13,878 nucleotides of DNA from the NCBI GenBank assembly GCA_035691865.1, contig DASSIM010000097.1:1-13878 (forward strand), given 5' to 3'. Below, one piece after another: positions 7,387 to 13,878 of the stretch. The notes below the pieces were generated by a model. It had not been told where the DNA came from. It worked only from the letters and a program-made list of their open reading frames with translations, and searched no databases. The DNA is from Nitrosopolaris sp035691865. Its GTDB lineage: Archaea > Thermoproteota > Nitrososphaeria > Nitrososphaerales > Nitrososphaeraceae. Position 1 is the first letter of the stretch; each line of letters opens with the position of its first letter. The position numbers were made by a program, and so were the translations under genes.

Positions 7387-8403
7387 TTAAATCGACGTCG
7401 ATTCTGATAGTATTGATAATGGGGTTAATGAATGTGGTATCACTGATATTTTCTTAATATAAGGTATTTTTGAGCGGATAACAGTCTCAACTTCTCTTGT
7501 TAATAGTTCTACATCAGCCAACGTCTTACTACCCTCAACTTCTATATGCACAGCAGCAAATACCACCCTCATTCCTGCGGGCCGCAGCAAAATTGAACTA
7601 ACCTTAAACTGATCCTTCTTTTTGAATTTATCTTCAACGGTCTGTCTTATCAAATCAGTAACCTTTGGATTCTGCCATGAATCTACGAGAATTAATGATG
7701 ATTGCTTAAGTGATACATATGCAACCGAGAATATGTATCCTGCGATAATTATACCACCGATTGCATCCATCTGAGAAAATCCAAATTGTGTAGCAATCAA
7801 TACACTAAGGAAACCTACAACTGAAGCTGAACCATCTTTTATTGAATTCTTAGCATCGGTTCTTAACGATAGCAAATTATGTCTATTGGCAATATTTCTC
7901 ATCTGTATTGCCCTGTATAGGGATATTACACTTGCTGCTGCTAAGACTACCATTGTCAAAATAGGCTGATGAATTTCGTGTTTATGTTGTAGTAGTAGTG
8001 AGGCAGATGATTGATACAAAATAATTGATCCAACTACTATCATACCTATCGCTGCTATTAGTGCGGCAAAGCTTTCTACCTTGTAATAACCAAAGTGAAA
8101 TTTCTTATCCGCAGGACGACCTGCAATTACAAGACCCATAAATACTATAAATGAAATCATTGCATCAGATAGTGAATCTGTACCGTCAGCAGTTGCGACC
8201 ACACTTCCGCTTATTTGGCCAATTAAGACCTCAACTATTCCGATACTGAGTAATGTAATCACAGAAATTTTGGCGATCTTTTGAGCGCACTTGATGCCAT
8301 CGTATATTGGTCTAGAAGGTGCTTCTGTCGGAATTTCCCGAAGTGTTTTGGCTGCTGTCAGAATACCACTACGAGTGGCATCTACAGCGAAAGGTTCGTC
8401 CAT
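7387..8403 (-). CDS. Cation diffusion facilitator (CDF) metal exporter
   Basis: 338 residues, close to the usual CDF length. A soluble N-terminal extension of about 45 residues precedes six membrane spans (about 46-66, 72-96, 112-132, 146-168, 190-207, 212-235) and a cytoplasmic C-terminal domain (about 245-325) of the CDF dimerisation type. Key signatures are ADGTDSLSDA in span 2, with Asp76-x3-Asp80 as half of the transport site; HFGYYKVES (103-111) after it; and TDAKNSIKDG before span 5. In Zn-type CDFs the last position carries His-x3-Asp, but here it is Asn186-x3-Asp190. CDFs export divalent metals (Zn, Fe, Mn, Co, Cd) by proton antiport. The Asn substitution points away from a plain Zn site, with Mn, Fe or another metal possible (inference). 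A good promoter lies upstream. The TRASH/YHS metal protein is encoded further downstream on the same strand. Confidence 0.92.
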   Translation of the reverse strand: MDEPFAVDATRSGILTAAKTLREIPTEAPSRPIYDGIKCAQKIAKISVITLLSIGIVEVLIGQISGSVVATADGTDSLSDAMISFIVFMGLVIAGRPADKKFHFGYYKVESFAALIAAIGMIVVGSIILYQSSASLLLQHKHEIHQPILTMVVLAAASVISLYRAIQMRNIANRHNLLSLRTDAKNSIKDGSASVVGFLSVLIATQFGFSQMDAIGGIIIAGYIFSVAYVSLKQSSLILVDSWQNPKVTDLIRQTVEDKFKKKDQFKVSSILLRPAGMRVVFAAVHIEVEGSKTLADVELLTREVETVIRSKIPYIKKISVIPHSLTPLSILSESTSI

Positions 8404-8433
8404 TAAATACTATAAGAAGTATACTACTATATC

Positions 8434-8443
8434 GTATTTAAGC
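8434..8443 (-). promoter_or_regulatory. Archaeal TATA box of the CDF gene
   Basis: On the minus strand it reads GCTTAAATAC, a classical archaeal TATA box with a purine-rich flank upstream. It is centred 35 bp before the ATG at 8403, which predicts a leader of only about 8 nt. Confidence 0.55.
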
Positions 8444-8532
8444 TTGTGCTCCAATATGCCGCAACAATCTAGATCAACATTCTATCTCACTTGTAGATAT
8501 TATGCTCATACGAATACAGCACTTTTGTTTTG

Positions 8533-8675
8533 TTAACGTATCTCGTACTGGCTTGGTTGTAGAATAGGTTCGTAGCGTGGTAGAACAGTATAATCTGCCA
8601 ATGAGTTCGGAGCGAATGTGTAGGCAAGTGATTTAACGTCACTACGTTCAGGAATAATATCAATGATGCAGCCAA
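8533..8675 (-). pseudogene. Possible C-terminal coding remnant
   Basis: On the minus strand an open stretch from about 8675 to a TAA at 8533-8535 encodes IIDIIPERSDVKSLAYTFAP, NSLADYTVLPRYEPIL and QPSQYEIR, a peptide with a natural-looking composition and no start codon. Upstream an adjoining frame gives KSYNKTVQPDPHIDQFV before a stop, so the two may be frameshifted parts of one former protein. I do not recognise the family. It could be chance. The rest of the 8404-8877 gap shows nothing. Confidence 0.3.
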
Positions 8676-8877
8676 GAAGTTATCCTAAACAAACTGGTCG
8701 ATATGCGGGTCCGGTTGGACAGTCTTATTGTAGGATTTATAGATCTGCGCAGGCTCAGTGACCCCTCGTGTGATCTCATTTCTTTCTACACATGAACACA
8801 ACACCCAATGAATTAGAATGTCTTCTATGTCATTGTATCATTTCGTTTTTATTATTGCTTAGAGATTCTCTAGTGAT

Positions 8878-10014
8878 ATGAGAATGACATTTCTACTACT
8901 ATACATAGAATCGCGTTTACCAAAATTATTGCACTTCTCTGTGGGAGTAGTACTTCTAGTTCTGCTTACCTCGACGTTTGTGACGAACGAACTATATGCC
9001 CAAGTTTCTCCGAATATTCACCATTCTGCTGTCGCGAACACTTCAAATGTACTACAACACCAGTCAAGCCCGAACAAAATACATGGAGTAAAAATCACTT
9101 CACCAACGAAAGCACAACAAGTAGCCACTGGCAAGAACCTCGTAGTGTCTGGAACATCCGCAGATAATACAACTTCTGACTGTAATGTTTCAGTTATTGT
9201 GAATGGTGTTAAACCATACCGTCTCGTTTCTGCCAATGGGAGCGCAGGAGCTAAAGACTATTCAAAGTGGAACTTTACCCTGACACCTGTATATACTAGT
9301 ATTAAACAAGGACAGAATAAAATAACTGCTAAATTTTCATGTACCAATGAACCTAATTTAATAGCGCATAGTAGTGTTAATGTGACGGGCGTAAGTACTA
9401 CTCTTAATCCTGTCACAAACCAGCAAAATACAGGCAAGAACTCAACGACCTCAAATGTAAACACTGCATCTATTGATAACGCAACTACATCCTCTACCTC
9501 CTTCTCCCATCCGAACATTGCTAACACAAATAATATTACTAATGGCAATAGCACGATGTCAATATCTGTTCATCTAGGCAAGAAATCTATTCAGCCAGGA
9601 GATAAACAGAGTATAGTAATCAAAGTTACTGACTCCAATTCAACTATTCCAGTAGCAGGAGCTTCTGTATTAGGAAGGGTCACAGACCCATCAGGAGTAT
9701 CATTCAAAAAATTTGCGGGAACGACAGATGATTCTGGCAAGTCGTCATATGCATGGACAGCTAGTCAAGGCGACACAAGCGGAAAGTACAAAACAATAAT
9801 AAATGTATCCGCACATGGATATAAGAATACCACAGTATCAAAAACGTTTCAAATAATCCCAGGTACAACTACTACGACCAGTAACACTAATCTTAACCAA
9901 TTATTCGCTCCCAAAGCTAGTGATAGTAACAATAATCAGAATTCCCCATCGACGATAATTCCGATCCCTCAACTTCCAAAAATCAAAGTACCGTTTCACT
10001 TACCTTTTCAGTAG
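8878..10014 (+). CDS. Secreted Ig-like surface protein rich in N-glycosylation sequons
   Basis: 378 residues. There is a signal peptide with a long hydrophobic core (about 19-34), likely cleaved after LYA at 41. A first beta-sandwich of bacterial-Ig type covers about 68-172 (HGVKITSPTKAQQVATGKNL ... SVNVTG), with Cys102 and Cys155 placed for a disulfide. A Thr/Ser/Asn-rich linker (about 173-225) follows, then a second Ig or macroglobulin-like domain (about 226-327) with the MSISVHLGKKSIQPGDKQSI opening and a DDSGKSSYAW strand. The tail is low-complexity, ends in a Pro-rich motif (IPIPQLPKIKVPFHLPF), and has no membrane span. At least a dozen N-x-S/T sequons (for example N54, N103, N132, N168, N201, N254, N317) suit a glycosylated surface protein. 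It probably binds the cell envelope or S-layer; no enzyme motif is visible. An ATG six bases downstream is an alternative start. Confidence 0.82.
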   Translation: MRMTFLLLYIESRLPKLLHFSVGVVLLVLLTSTFVTNELYAQVSPNIHHSAVANTSNVLQHQSSPNKIHGVKITSPTKAQQVATGKNLVVSGTSADNTTSDCNVSVIVNGVKPYRLVSANGSAGAKDYSKWNFTLTPVYTSIKQGQNKITAKFSCTNEPNLIAHSSVNVTGVSTTLNPVTNQQNTGKNSTTSNVNTASIDNATTSSTSFSHPNIANTNNITNGNSTMSISVHLGKKSIQPGDKQSIVIKVTDSNSTIPVAGASVLGRVTDPSGVSFKKFAGTTDDSGKSSYAWTASQGDTSGKYKTIINVSAHGYKNTTVSKTFQIIPGTTTTTSNTNLNQLFAPKASDSNNNQNSPSTIIPIPQLPKIKVPFHLPFQ

Positions 10015-10432
10015 CCTGTAAAGCGTCGCTGGTCAGGATTTATGTTTTTACCCACTCCTACTCGTGAGAGTGAATACGTTTTCGACTGCTTAGGGCTAAA
10101 TAATATCGAAAACTCGAATAGATTTCTGATATTAAAACGAGAATGAGGTGACAATAAAAAAATAATTCTATAGTATGAGCGGTCTTTTGACCTGCGCCGA
10201 TTTCATGACAATCCAGAAAGGCTGGTTAGCTAAAAAGCGAGAGACCATCTTCTTGTTACGAGGGAGTTGTTGTAGGATTGTGACAAAATGTAAGCAGTCT
10301 TTTGTTCAAGCATCTACTTCTAGAACATTAGTGTCATAAATTTCCTGTTTGGCATCTTGCTCACAATATTCAGGGAGAAGGTGAAATAATTACAATTAAT
10401 GGCTATTTTTCTTGGATTTAACCCAATACTCC

Positions 10433-10440
10433 TTTATAAT
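10433..10440 (+). promoter_or_regulatory. TATA-like box of the first regulator
   Basis: TTTATAAT at 10433-10440, 30 bp before the GTG at 10470. The sequence TATAATTTATCCTCTCATTAG running on from it resembles the stretch TATAAATTAATAAC...TCCTAATTAG before the second regulator, so the promoter and leader were probably duplicated with the gene. Confidence 0.45.
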
Positions 10441-10455
10441 TTATCCTCTCATTAG

Positions 10456-10462
10456 AAGGGAG
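10456..10462 (+). promoter_or_regulatory. Shine-Dalgarno deciding a GTG start
   Basis: AAGGGAG, seven bases before GTG 10470. It supports the GTG start, which otherwise would be doubtful because there is no ATG until residue 49. Confidence 0.6.
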
Positions 10463-10469
10463 ATCAAGC

Positions 10470-10934
10470 GTGCTAACATCCAAATTGGCTATCTTGGAGG
10501 CTATTTCTGATAGAAGAGCGTCGAATATTCTTAAAAGTATCGCTAAGGTAGATTCGAATAGCGATATTCTCATAACTGGATTGAAACTTACGAGAAAGCA
10601 ATACTATTCAAGGATGTCCGGCCTCATAAAAGCTGGCTTAGTGAAAAGACAAAGGGGAAGATATCTTCTAACTGCATTTGGTAAGGTGATTTACAGCGCT
10701 CAGGCGACTCTCGAGGCAAAAATAGAGAGTGCACTCAACAATTACTGGAAACTCAAGGCAATCGATTCATTGGAGATGCCTTCAAGGGAAGAAAACGATA
10801 AGGTTATTTCTATGTTAATTGACAACCAAGAAATTAAAGACATTTTAATCAAGGATTTGTTATCTATGGATGCGGTAAAGGACAAAACTCGAGATATGGA
10901 GCAAACATTGGTAACCGTGCCGAATCTCCTTTAA
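10470..10934 (+). CDS. Winged-helix DNA-binding regulator (paralogue 1)
   Basis: 154 residues. The N-terminal half is a winged helix: helices at about 4-26 and 31-39, the recognition helix LTRKQYYSRMSGLIKAG (40-56), a basic wing (LVKRQRGRYLLT, 57-68) and FGKVIYSAQ. A helical C-terminal half begins with NYWKLKAIDSL (91-101) and continues with amphipathic helices to the end. It has no sensor or metal motif. Regulators of this size, one wHTH with a small helical tail, are abundant in thaumarchaea, mostly with unknown targets (family knowledge). The start is GTG with a good AAGGGAG ribosome site seven bases upstream. The next gene is a close paralogue 400 bp downstream on the same strand. A T6 run just after the stop suggests separate transcripts. 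The two may form homo- or heterodimers (inference). Confidence 0.85.
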   Translation: MLTSKLAILEAISDRRASNILKSIAKVDSNSDILITGLKLTRKQYYSRMSGLIKAGLVKRQRGRYLLTAFGKVIYSAQATLEAKIESALNNYWKLKAIDSLEMPSREENDKVISMLIDNQEIKDILIKDLLSMDAVKDKTRDMEQTLVTVPNLL

Positions 10935-10957
10935 CCCGATTATGGCTTGTTAACATC

Positions 10958-10963
10958 TTTTTT
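10958..10963 (+). terminator. T-run terminator after the first regulator
   Basis: TTTTTT 24 bp after the stop codon at 10934. Archaeal transcription often ends at such U-runs without a hairpin. None is seen here. Confidence 0.4.
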
Positions 10964-11320
10964 GATTGTGACTCGAGAAAGCCCGGCCAAGATGCAGTCG
11001 TAAATCGAATATCTTTATGCTCGTAATGTTTTATGATATCTCAGCGACGGCATTTTATCCAAATAAGATTTCATTTCTAATGACATCGAATACCTTCCTA
11101 AAAACTTGCCGTATGTATTTTCATTAGGATTAATTATGATATATCAACATACAAAAACCGTCTTGCTAATCTTACTACGCAACCTGAACTAGCAACAACA
11201 TCTGCAAATTGTAAAAAGAAGAACATTAGCTACATAGGAAAAAAACATTGGTCCGATTCTTATTCCGGTAGATCTAAAAATAATTATCCAGATATAAATT
11301 AATAACATTGTCCTAATTAG
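10964..11320. other. Intergenic between the two regulators
   Basis: About 370 bp of AT-rich DNA with no supported gene. The minus-strand 73-codon frame at 11189-11410 overlaps the second regulator's start and is low in protein character. The right end has ATATAAAT (11292-11299), a TATA-like box for the second regulator. Confidence 0.45.
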
Positions 11321-11327
11321 AAGGAGG
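11321..11327 (+). promoter_or_regulatory. Strong Shine-Dalgarno deciding the ATG start
   Basis: AAGGAGG lies seven bases before ATG 11335 but only one base before the upstream in-frame TTG at 11329. The spacing clearly favours the ATG. Confidence 0.65.
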
Positions 11328-11334
11328 CTTGAAT

Positions 11335-11805
11335 ATGATCTCTGGCAAAGTAAATACTGCAAAACGAAAAAGCGATGACGATGTCGATATTGCAAGGAAT
11401 CAGAATTCAAAGTTCATAGCAGGGATTATAAAACTGATATCTGATGACAAAACCCGGCTTATTTTTAATACTATCTTTCTTGCAAGTGGAGATACTAGTG
11501 AGACGATTAGAACTGAATTGAAACTTACGAGAAAACAATACTACTCAAGAATATCCCGCCTCCTAAAAGCTGGTTTGGTGAAAAGAAAAAAGGGGAAGTA
11601 TTTTGTTACTGCATTTGGCAGGGTAATCTTTGATTCTCACAGATTGCTCGGAAATGCTATCAAGAACTACTGGAAACTTAAGGCAATAGATTCTCTTGGA
11701 GTACCAAACTATAGCAAGATGCCAAAAGAACAACGTATCAAGATAATAGAAGAGCTAATTGATAATCGACAACTCAAAGCTATCGCACTTTCGACAAAGT
11801 TTTGA
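11335..11805 (+). CDS. Winged-helix DNA-binding regulator (paralogue 2)
   Basis: 156 residues from the ATG; the frame also opens at TTG 11329, which is too close to the ribosome site. A polar, charged N-terminal extension (about 1-25) absent from paralogue 1 is followed by the winged helix. Its recognition helix is LTRKQYYSRISRLLKAG (64-80) and its wing LVKRKKGKYFVT (81-92). NYWKLKAIDSL (111-121) then opens the helical C-terminal half. The LTRKQYYSR and NYWKLKAIDSL blocks are identical to those of paralogue 1, and a 17-nt stretch (11518-11534) is identical at the DNA level, so the pair arose by tandem duplication. It has no ligand or metal motif. The C-terminus is about 10 residues shorter than paralogue 1 relative to the shared block. 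The next reading frame overlaps its stop, so the end may have been altered. Confidence 0.85.
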   Translation: MISGKVNTAKRKSDDDVDIARNQNSKFIAGIIKLISDDKTRLIFNTIFLASGDTSETIRTELKLTRKQYYSRISRLLKAGLVKRKKGKYFVTAFGRVIFDSHRLLGNAIKNYWKLKAIDSLGVPNYSKMPKEQRIKIIEELIDNRQLKAIALSTKF

Positions 11806-12014
11806 CTGGATTGTCAGAAAAAAGGTTTCTACTAGCCCCAAAAAGGCTATTCCTAGCAATTATGCCCGTTTCTACAAGAAATGTGATGCAGAATGCTCTG
11901 AACTTCGGGAGGTTCACCGACCTCGGTGCAGATATTCTTATGAATATAATGGATAATTTGAAGACTCAGAAGGCAAGGAATGAACCGTACGACTTGCTAG
12001 ATAAGGCATACTAA
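11802..12014 (+). pseudogene. Fragment of an unidentified helical protein
   Basis: A frame of 70 codons overlaps the end of paralogue 2. It can start at TTG 11802 or better at ATG 11862. From 11862 the peptide looks natural: MPVSTRNVMQNALNFGRFTD, then LGADILMNIMDNLKTQKARN, then EPYDLLDKAY and a stop. No ribosome site is seen. It reads like an internal piece of a longer alpha-helical protein cut off by a stop codon. A distant resemblance to helical phasin or PhaE-type polyhydroxyalkanoate proteins crossed my mind but is not supported by any motif. Alternatively it is a short independent gene. Confidence 0.35.
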
Positions 12015-12099
12015 GCAGAGTCTCAAATACAAAATTGACGACACAACGACATCTATAGAAAGTTCTAGTGAATGAAATCCATGTTATAATTCTCATCAT

Positions 12100-12237
12100 G
12101 TGGATACTGATTACTCTGTATGGTTTGTATGGTTGGTGAAAACCACGGGGAAACTGGTTTCGATCAAGTATGATACGTTTAAGAGGCCACAAAGGCAAAA
12201 GCTGATTTTCCTGACCGAGACCAGTGTTTCTGACTAA
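12100..12237 (+). CDS. Very small possible ORF, 45 aa
   Basis: A GTG-initiated frame encoding VDTDYSVWFVWLVKTTGKLV, SIKYDTFKRPQRQKLI and FLTETSVSD. It is basic and partly hydrophobic, with no ribosome site and no recognised domain. It is listed only because the peptide looks more natural than its surroundings. It may equally be a remnant. Confidence 0.2.
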   Translation: MDTDYSVWFVWLVKTTGKLVSIKYDTFKRPQRQKLIFLTETSVSD

Positions 12238-12320
12238 GAGATTAAAGCATCTGGGACCTCGTCGTGGTTGATAAATGCTCGATTATGGATAATGTTATGT
12301 TAGAAGAGCACAGCTTTTAG

Positions 12321-12420
12321 TGTTTCCATTTGTTACCTGTTTGCTTCTTACTGTTACCATAATTCTTATGTCTGTTACCATGTTGTTACCACCTGTTTTC
12401 AGCTGCTACCGTCTGTTACC
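12321..12420. repeat. Helically phased TGTTACC heptamer array
   Basis: Exact TGTTACC occurs at 12331, 12352, 12373, 12384 and 12414. One-mismatch copies lie at 12321 (TGTTTCC) and 12404 (TGCTACC). Weaker copies at 12342 (TGCTTCT) and 12394 (TGTTTTC), and a poor one near 12363, fill the gaps. Start positions relative to 12321 are 0, 10, 21, 31, 42, 52, 63, 73, 83 and 93, close to multiples of 10.5 bp. Every unit therefore faces the same side of the helix. Spacing is not a multiple of three, so it is not a coding repeat. Units are too short and close for CRISPR. The likely role is a multi-copy protein-binding site. The 61-codon frame over it (12320-12505) is a by-product. Confidence 0.75.
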
Positions 12421-12553
12421 AAAGAAATTTGGTCGTGCGAGAATACCATCCCACATAGGTACTGTAAAAAATAAAATAATTTCAAATATAATGTTACACT
12501 ACTAGTTCAGTCTTCATTGATATTGTACGTTGATAATACTCCAATCTAGTCTA

Positions 12554-12774
12554 ATGTCTCCAACCAGAAACTTTGAATTACATGATCCCTACCTGAATAC
12601 TACGTTTGCAGGTATGGTGTGTAGGTAGGTCGGAATTTACTTATTGGAATACCTAGTGGTGTAAATGGTACAGCAACTTTCTATATCAATCGGATACGTT
12701 ATAATGTCTCGTGGGGTCTAGAAACTCTTTTAAAGAGACTTAAATCTGCCATCAACAAGAAGGAAAAGAATTAA
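12554..12774 (+). pseudogene. Possible frameshifted coding relic
   Basis: An ATG at 12554 opens a peptide MSPTRNFELHDPYLNTTFAG that stops at a TAG near 12626. Another frame then continues with NGTATFYINRIRYNVSWGLE and TLLKRLKSAINKKEKN up to a TAA at 12772. The second part has a convincing C-terminal character (basic amphipathic helix). One indel would join them into about 70 residues. The family is not recognised. Confidence 0.3.
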
Positions 12775-12836
12775 TCATCAGGCAATATGACACATTCGAT
12801 GGTTTCAACCAAATGAACCTAGATATTTGTTAACGA

Positions 12837-13205
12837 ATGACATTGCCGCAGGATAATGATATCAATTATAAGAATGCCAAGGAACATAGATCACTACTAC
12901 TGGCATCGCAGCACATAACATTTCGTCCACCTTTAGGAAACAAAATCCCTCGTAAGCGTGGAAGGTCATTGCAATTCTCAGCTCCATCGCGACCATGGCC
13001 ATGTATGGTGAGACAATGCTCTTTCCTGCGATTCCTACTCATCAAAGATTTTAAAATCACATATAGCACATCATCCTGGATACTTACCACTTATTTGTTA
13101 ACTGGTGCTGTCATAACTCCAATAGAGGGTAAGTTATCTGATATCTGAGCCAAATGTTGCTTTTTGTACATAAGCTATCAGCGCTATGGCTGGGATTGCA
13201 ATTGT
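12837..13205 (+). pseudogene. N-terminal relic of an MFS (DHA2/EmrB-like) exporter
   Basis: The ATG at 12837 opens a hydrophilic leader (MTLPQDNDINYKNAKEHRSL...). After a shift near 12955 comes WKVIAILSSIATMAMYGETM then LFPAIPT, a typical first MFS span. After a second shift (about 13038) follow KDFKITYSTSSWILTTYLLT and GAVITPIEGKLSDI, the second span and the loop motif-A region of 14-spanner drug exporters. A TGA then replaces the usual YGKK. In further frames MLLFV and ISAMAGIAI give the start of span 3. Homology ends near 13205, so roughly the first 100 of about 480 residues remain. Intact members export drugs or other small molecules by proton antiport; this copy cannot. It is bounded on the right by the NHL gene of opposite strand. 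Confidence 0.82.
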
Positions 13206-13267
13206 AAAGTCATCAATATTATATTGTTGTAACTAATCATTTCATATTTCCGAAGCCTGTCGCTTTT

Positions 13268-13878
13268 TCACTTCTGCACCACAGGTGTAGCAGCTATTAC
13301 ACTTATGGTGCCTGCATTCGAATCGGTCAAGAATATAGTCCCTGCCGAATTGACATCAATATCTATTCCTGTAATGGGACTAACAACAGACGTACCAGCC
13401 GATAGTTCCCATTTATTGATGAATTTGCCGTCATTTGTAAAATCCTGTATGCGGTGGTTACCTGTATCAACAACATACACAGTGCCTTGAGGAAATTGGA
13501 CAGTCATGCCTGTTGGATTATAGAACTGTCCGTCATTCTGTCCAAGTGATCCCCATGTCGTAATGAGTTTGCCATTACCATCAAACTTTTGTATCCGGTC
13601 ATTGCCAAAATCGGCAACAAAGACGTTACCTGATGGATCTACCACAACACGGACAGGATTATTGAATTGACCGGGACCGGATCCGATTGATCCCCATTGA
13701 GACACAAATAAGCCATTACTGGTGAACCTCTCTACGCGATTATTACCGACGTCGGTCACGTACACATTTTGCTTGTTCTCGTCCTCGTCAATACCTATTG
13801 GTGTGTTGAACTGACCAGCACCTGTTCCGAATGAACCCCAACTTGTGATGAACGTACCATTACCATCGAACTTTTGAA
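13268..13878 (-). CDS. NHL-repeat beta-propeller protein, 5' end outside the window
   Basis: The frame is open to the right edge, so the N-terminus is missing; the GTG at 13765 is an internal Val, not a start. About 203 residues are visible, made of consecutive NHL repeats of about 45-47 residues. Each has the pattern (Q/E)KFDGNGxFITxWGSxGxGxG, QFxxPxGIxVD and VYVxDxGNxRI. Three are well formed (GNNRVERF, GNDRIQKF, GNHRIQDF junctions). The fourth is degenerate and ends at ISVIAATPVVQK and the stop. NHL repeats fold into beta-propellers that bind proteins, glycans or nucleic acids. In thaumarchaea large secreted or surface NHL proteins are frequent (family knowledge). Whether this one has a signal peptide cannot be seen. 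Its start and promoter lie to the right. Confidence 0.9.
   Translation of the reverse strand, partial: QKFDGNGTFITSWGSFGTGAGQFNTPIGIDEDENKQNVYVTDVGNNRVERFTSNGLFVSQWGSIGSGPGQFNNPVRVVVDPSGNVFVADFGNDRIQKFDGNGKLITTWGSLGQNDGQFYNPTGMTVQFPQGTVYVVDTGNHRIQDFTNDGKFINKWELSAGTSVVSPITGIDIDVNSAGTIFLTDSNAGTISVIAATPVVQK

Larger units (their letters stand above)
10015..10469. other. Intergenic upstream of the regulators
   Basis: A weak hairpin (CACTC at 10053-10057 with GAGTG at 10068-10072, plus inner CTC/GAG) follows the Ig-like gene by about 40 bp and may help end its transcript. The rest has no open frame of note and no recognisable RNA gene. The right end holds the promoter and ribosome-binding site of the first regulator. 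Confidence 0.35.

Noticed and set aside
8487..8675. 62-codon minus-strand ORF
   Set aside because: A different frame of the same strand gives a more protein-like peptide ending at 8533, so this frame is probably chance.
9018..9554. Minus-strand ORFs inside the Ig-like gene
   Set aside because: They are shadows of a clearly coding plus-strand gene with a signal peptide and domains.
11329..11334. TTG start for the second regulator
   Set aside because: The AAGGAGG ribosome site is only one base away, whereas ATG 11335 has ideal seven-base spacing.
11938..12198. 86-codon minus-strand ORF
   Set aside because: No recognisable domain, no ribosome site, and Arg/Ser/Tyr-rich composition typical of antisense frames. 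The plus-strand peptides over it look more natural.
12321..12420. CRISPR array
   Set aside because: Repeats are only 7 bp with 3-4 bp between them, far from CRISPR repeat and spacer sizes, and no cas gene is nearby.
12320..12505. 61-codon plus-strand ORF across the heptamer array
   Set aside because: Its sequence is dictated by the TGTTACC array, whose 10-11 bp spacing is not a multiple of three. It has no ribosome site and no domain.
13305..13490. 61-codon plus-strand ORF
   Set aside because: Antisense to the NHL-repeat gene.
13765..13767. GTG as the start of the NHL protein
   Set aside because: The frame continues upstream with another well-formed NHL repeat to the window edge, so this is an internal valine.

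Overview
The window looks archaeal, most likely from an ammonia-oxidising thaumarchaeon (Nitrososphaeria, possibly a Nitrososphaera or Nitrosocosmicus relative). This is inference from protein style, not from a marker gene. The evidence is AT-rich DNA, many single-gene transcription units with archaeal TATA-like boxes, a secreted PsbP-like protein, a secreted sequon-rich Ig-like protein, an NHL-repeat protein, a tiny TRASH/YHS-type metal-binding protein, and short one-domain winged-helix regulators. No rRNA, tRNA, CRISPR array, intact transposase or phage gene was seen.

Layout, left to right. 56-628 (-): two-span membrane protein. 629-1689: no intact gene, with a heavily frameshifted relic at about 1002-1530. 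1690-2967 (+): secreted alpha/beta hydrolase. 2968-4163: hairpins and small hypothetical ORFs, the better one at 3537-3824. 4277-4612 (-): small putative zinc-binding protein. 4613-5999: a long gene-poor stretch holding the clear relic of an F420/FMN split-barrel oxidoreductase (PPOX family) on the minus strand. 6000-6188 (-): TRASH/YHS mini-protein. 6189-6590: intergenic, with two strong inverted repeats. 6591-7175 (-): PsbP-like secreted protein. 7387-8403 (-): CDF-family metal exporter. 8878-10014 (+): secreted Ig-like protein. 10470-11805 (+): two paralogous winged-helix regulators in tandem. 11802-12836: a string of short relics and a striking 100-bp array of helically phased TGTTACC-like repeats. 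12837-13205 (+): truncated, frameshifted MFS drug-exporter relic. 13268-13878 (-): C-terminal part of an NHL-repeat protein whose start lies beyond the right edge.

The genes do not form an operon-like pathway. Common themes are the cell surface (hydrolase, PsbP-like, Ig-like and NHL proteins, membrane protein), metal handling (CDF exporter, TRASH protein, zinc-finger-like protein) and small regulators. Only about half of the window is convincingly coding. Two relics are firmly identified (PPOX, MFS) and several others are suspected, so this is a decaying accessory region.

The most unusual signal is the array at 12321-12420: about ten TGTTACC-like heptamers at 10-11 bp spacing, matching the 10.5-bp turn of B-DNA. 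It is not coding and not CRISPR, and it looks like a landing strip for a protein that binds one face of the helix. The second is the tandem regulator pair, which keeps long nucleotide identity and a shared leader.
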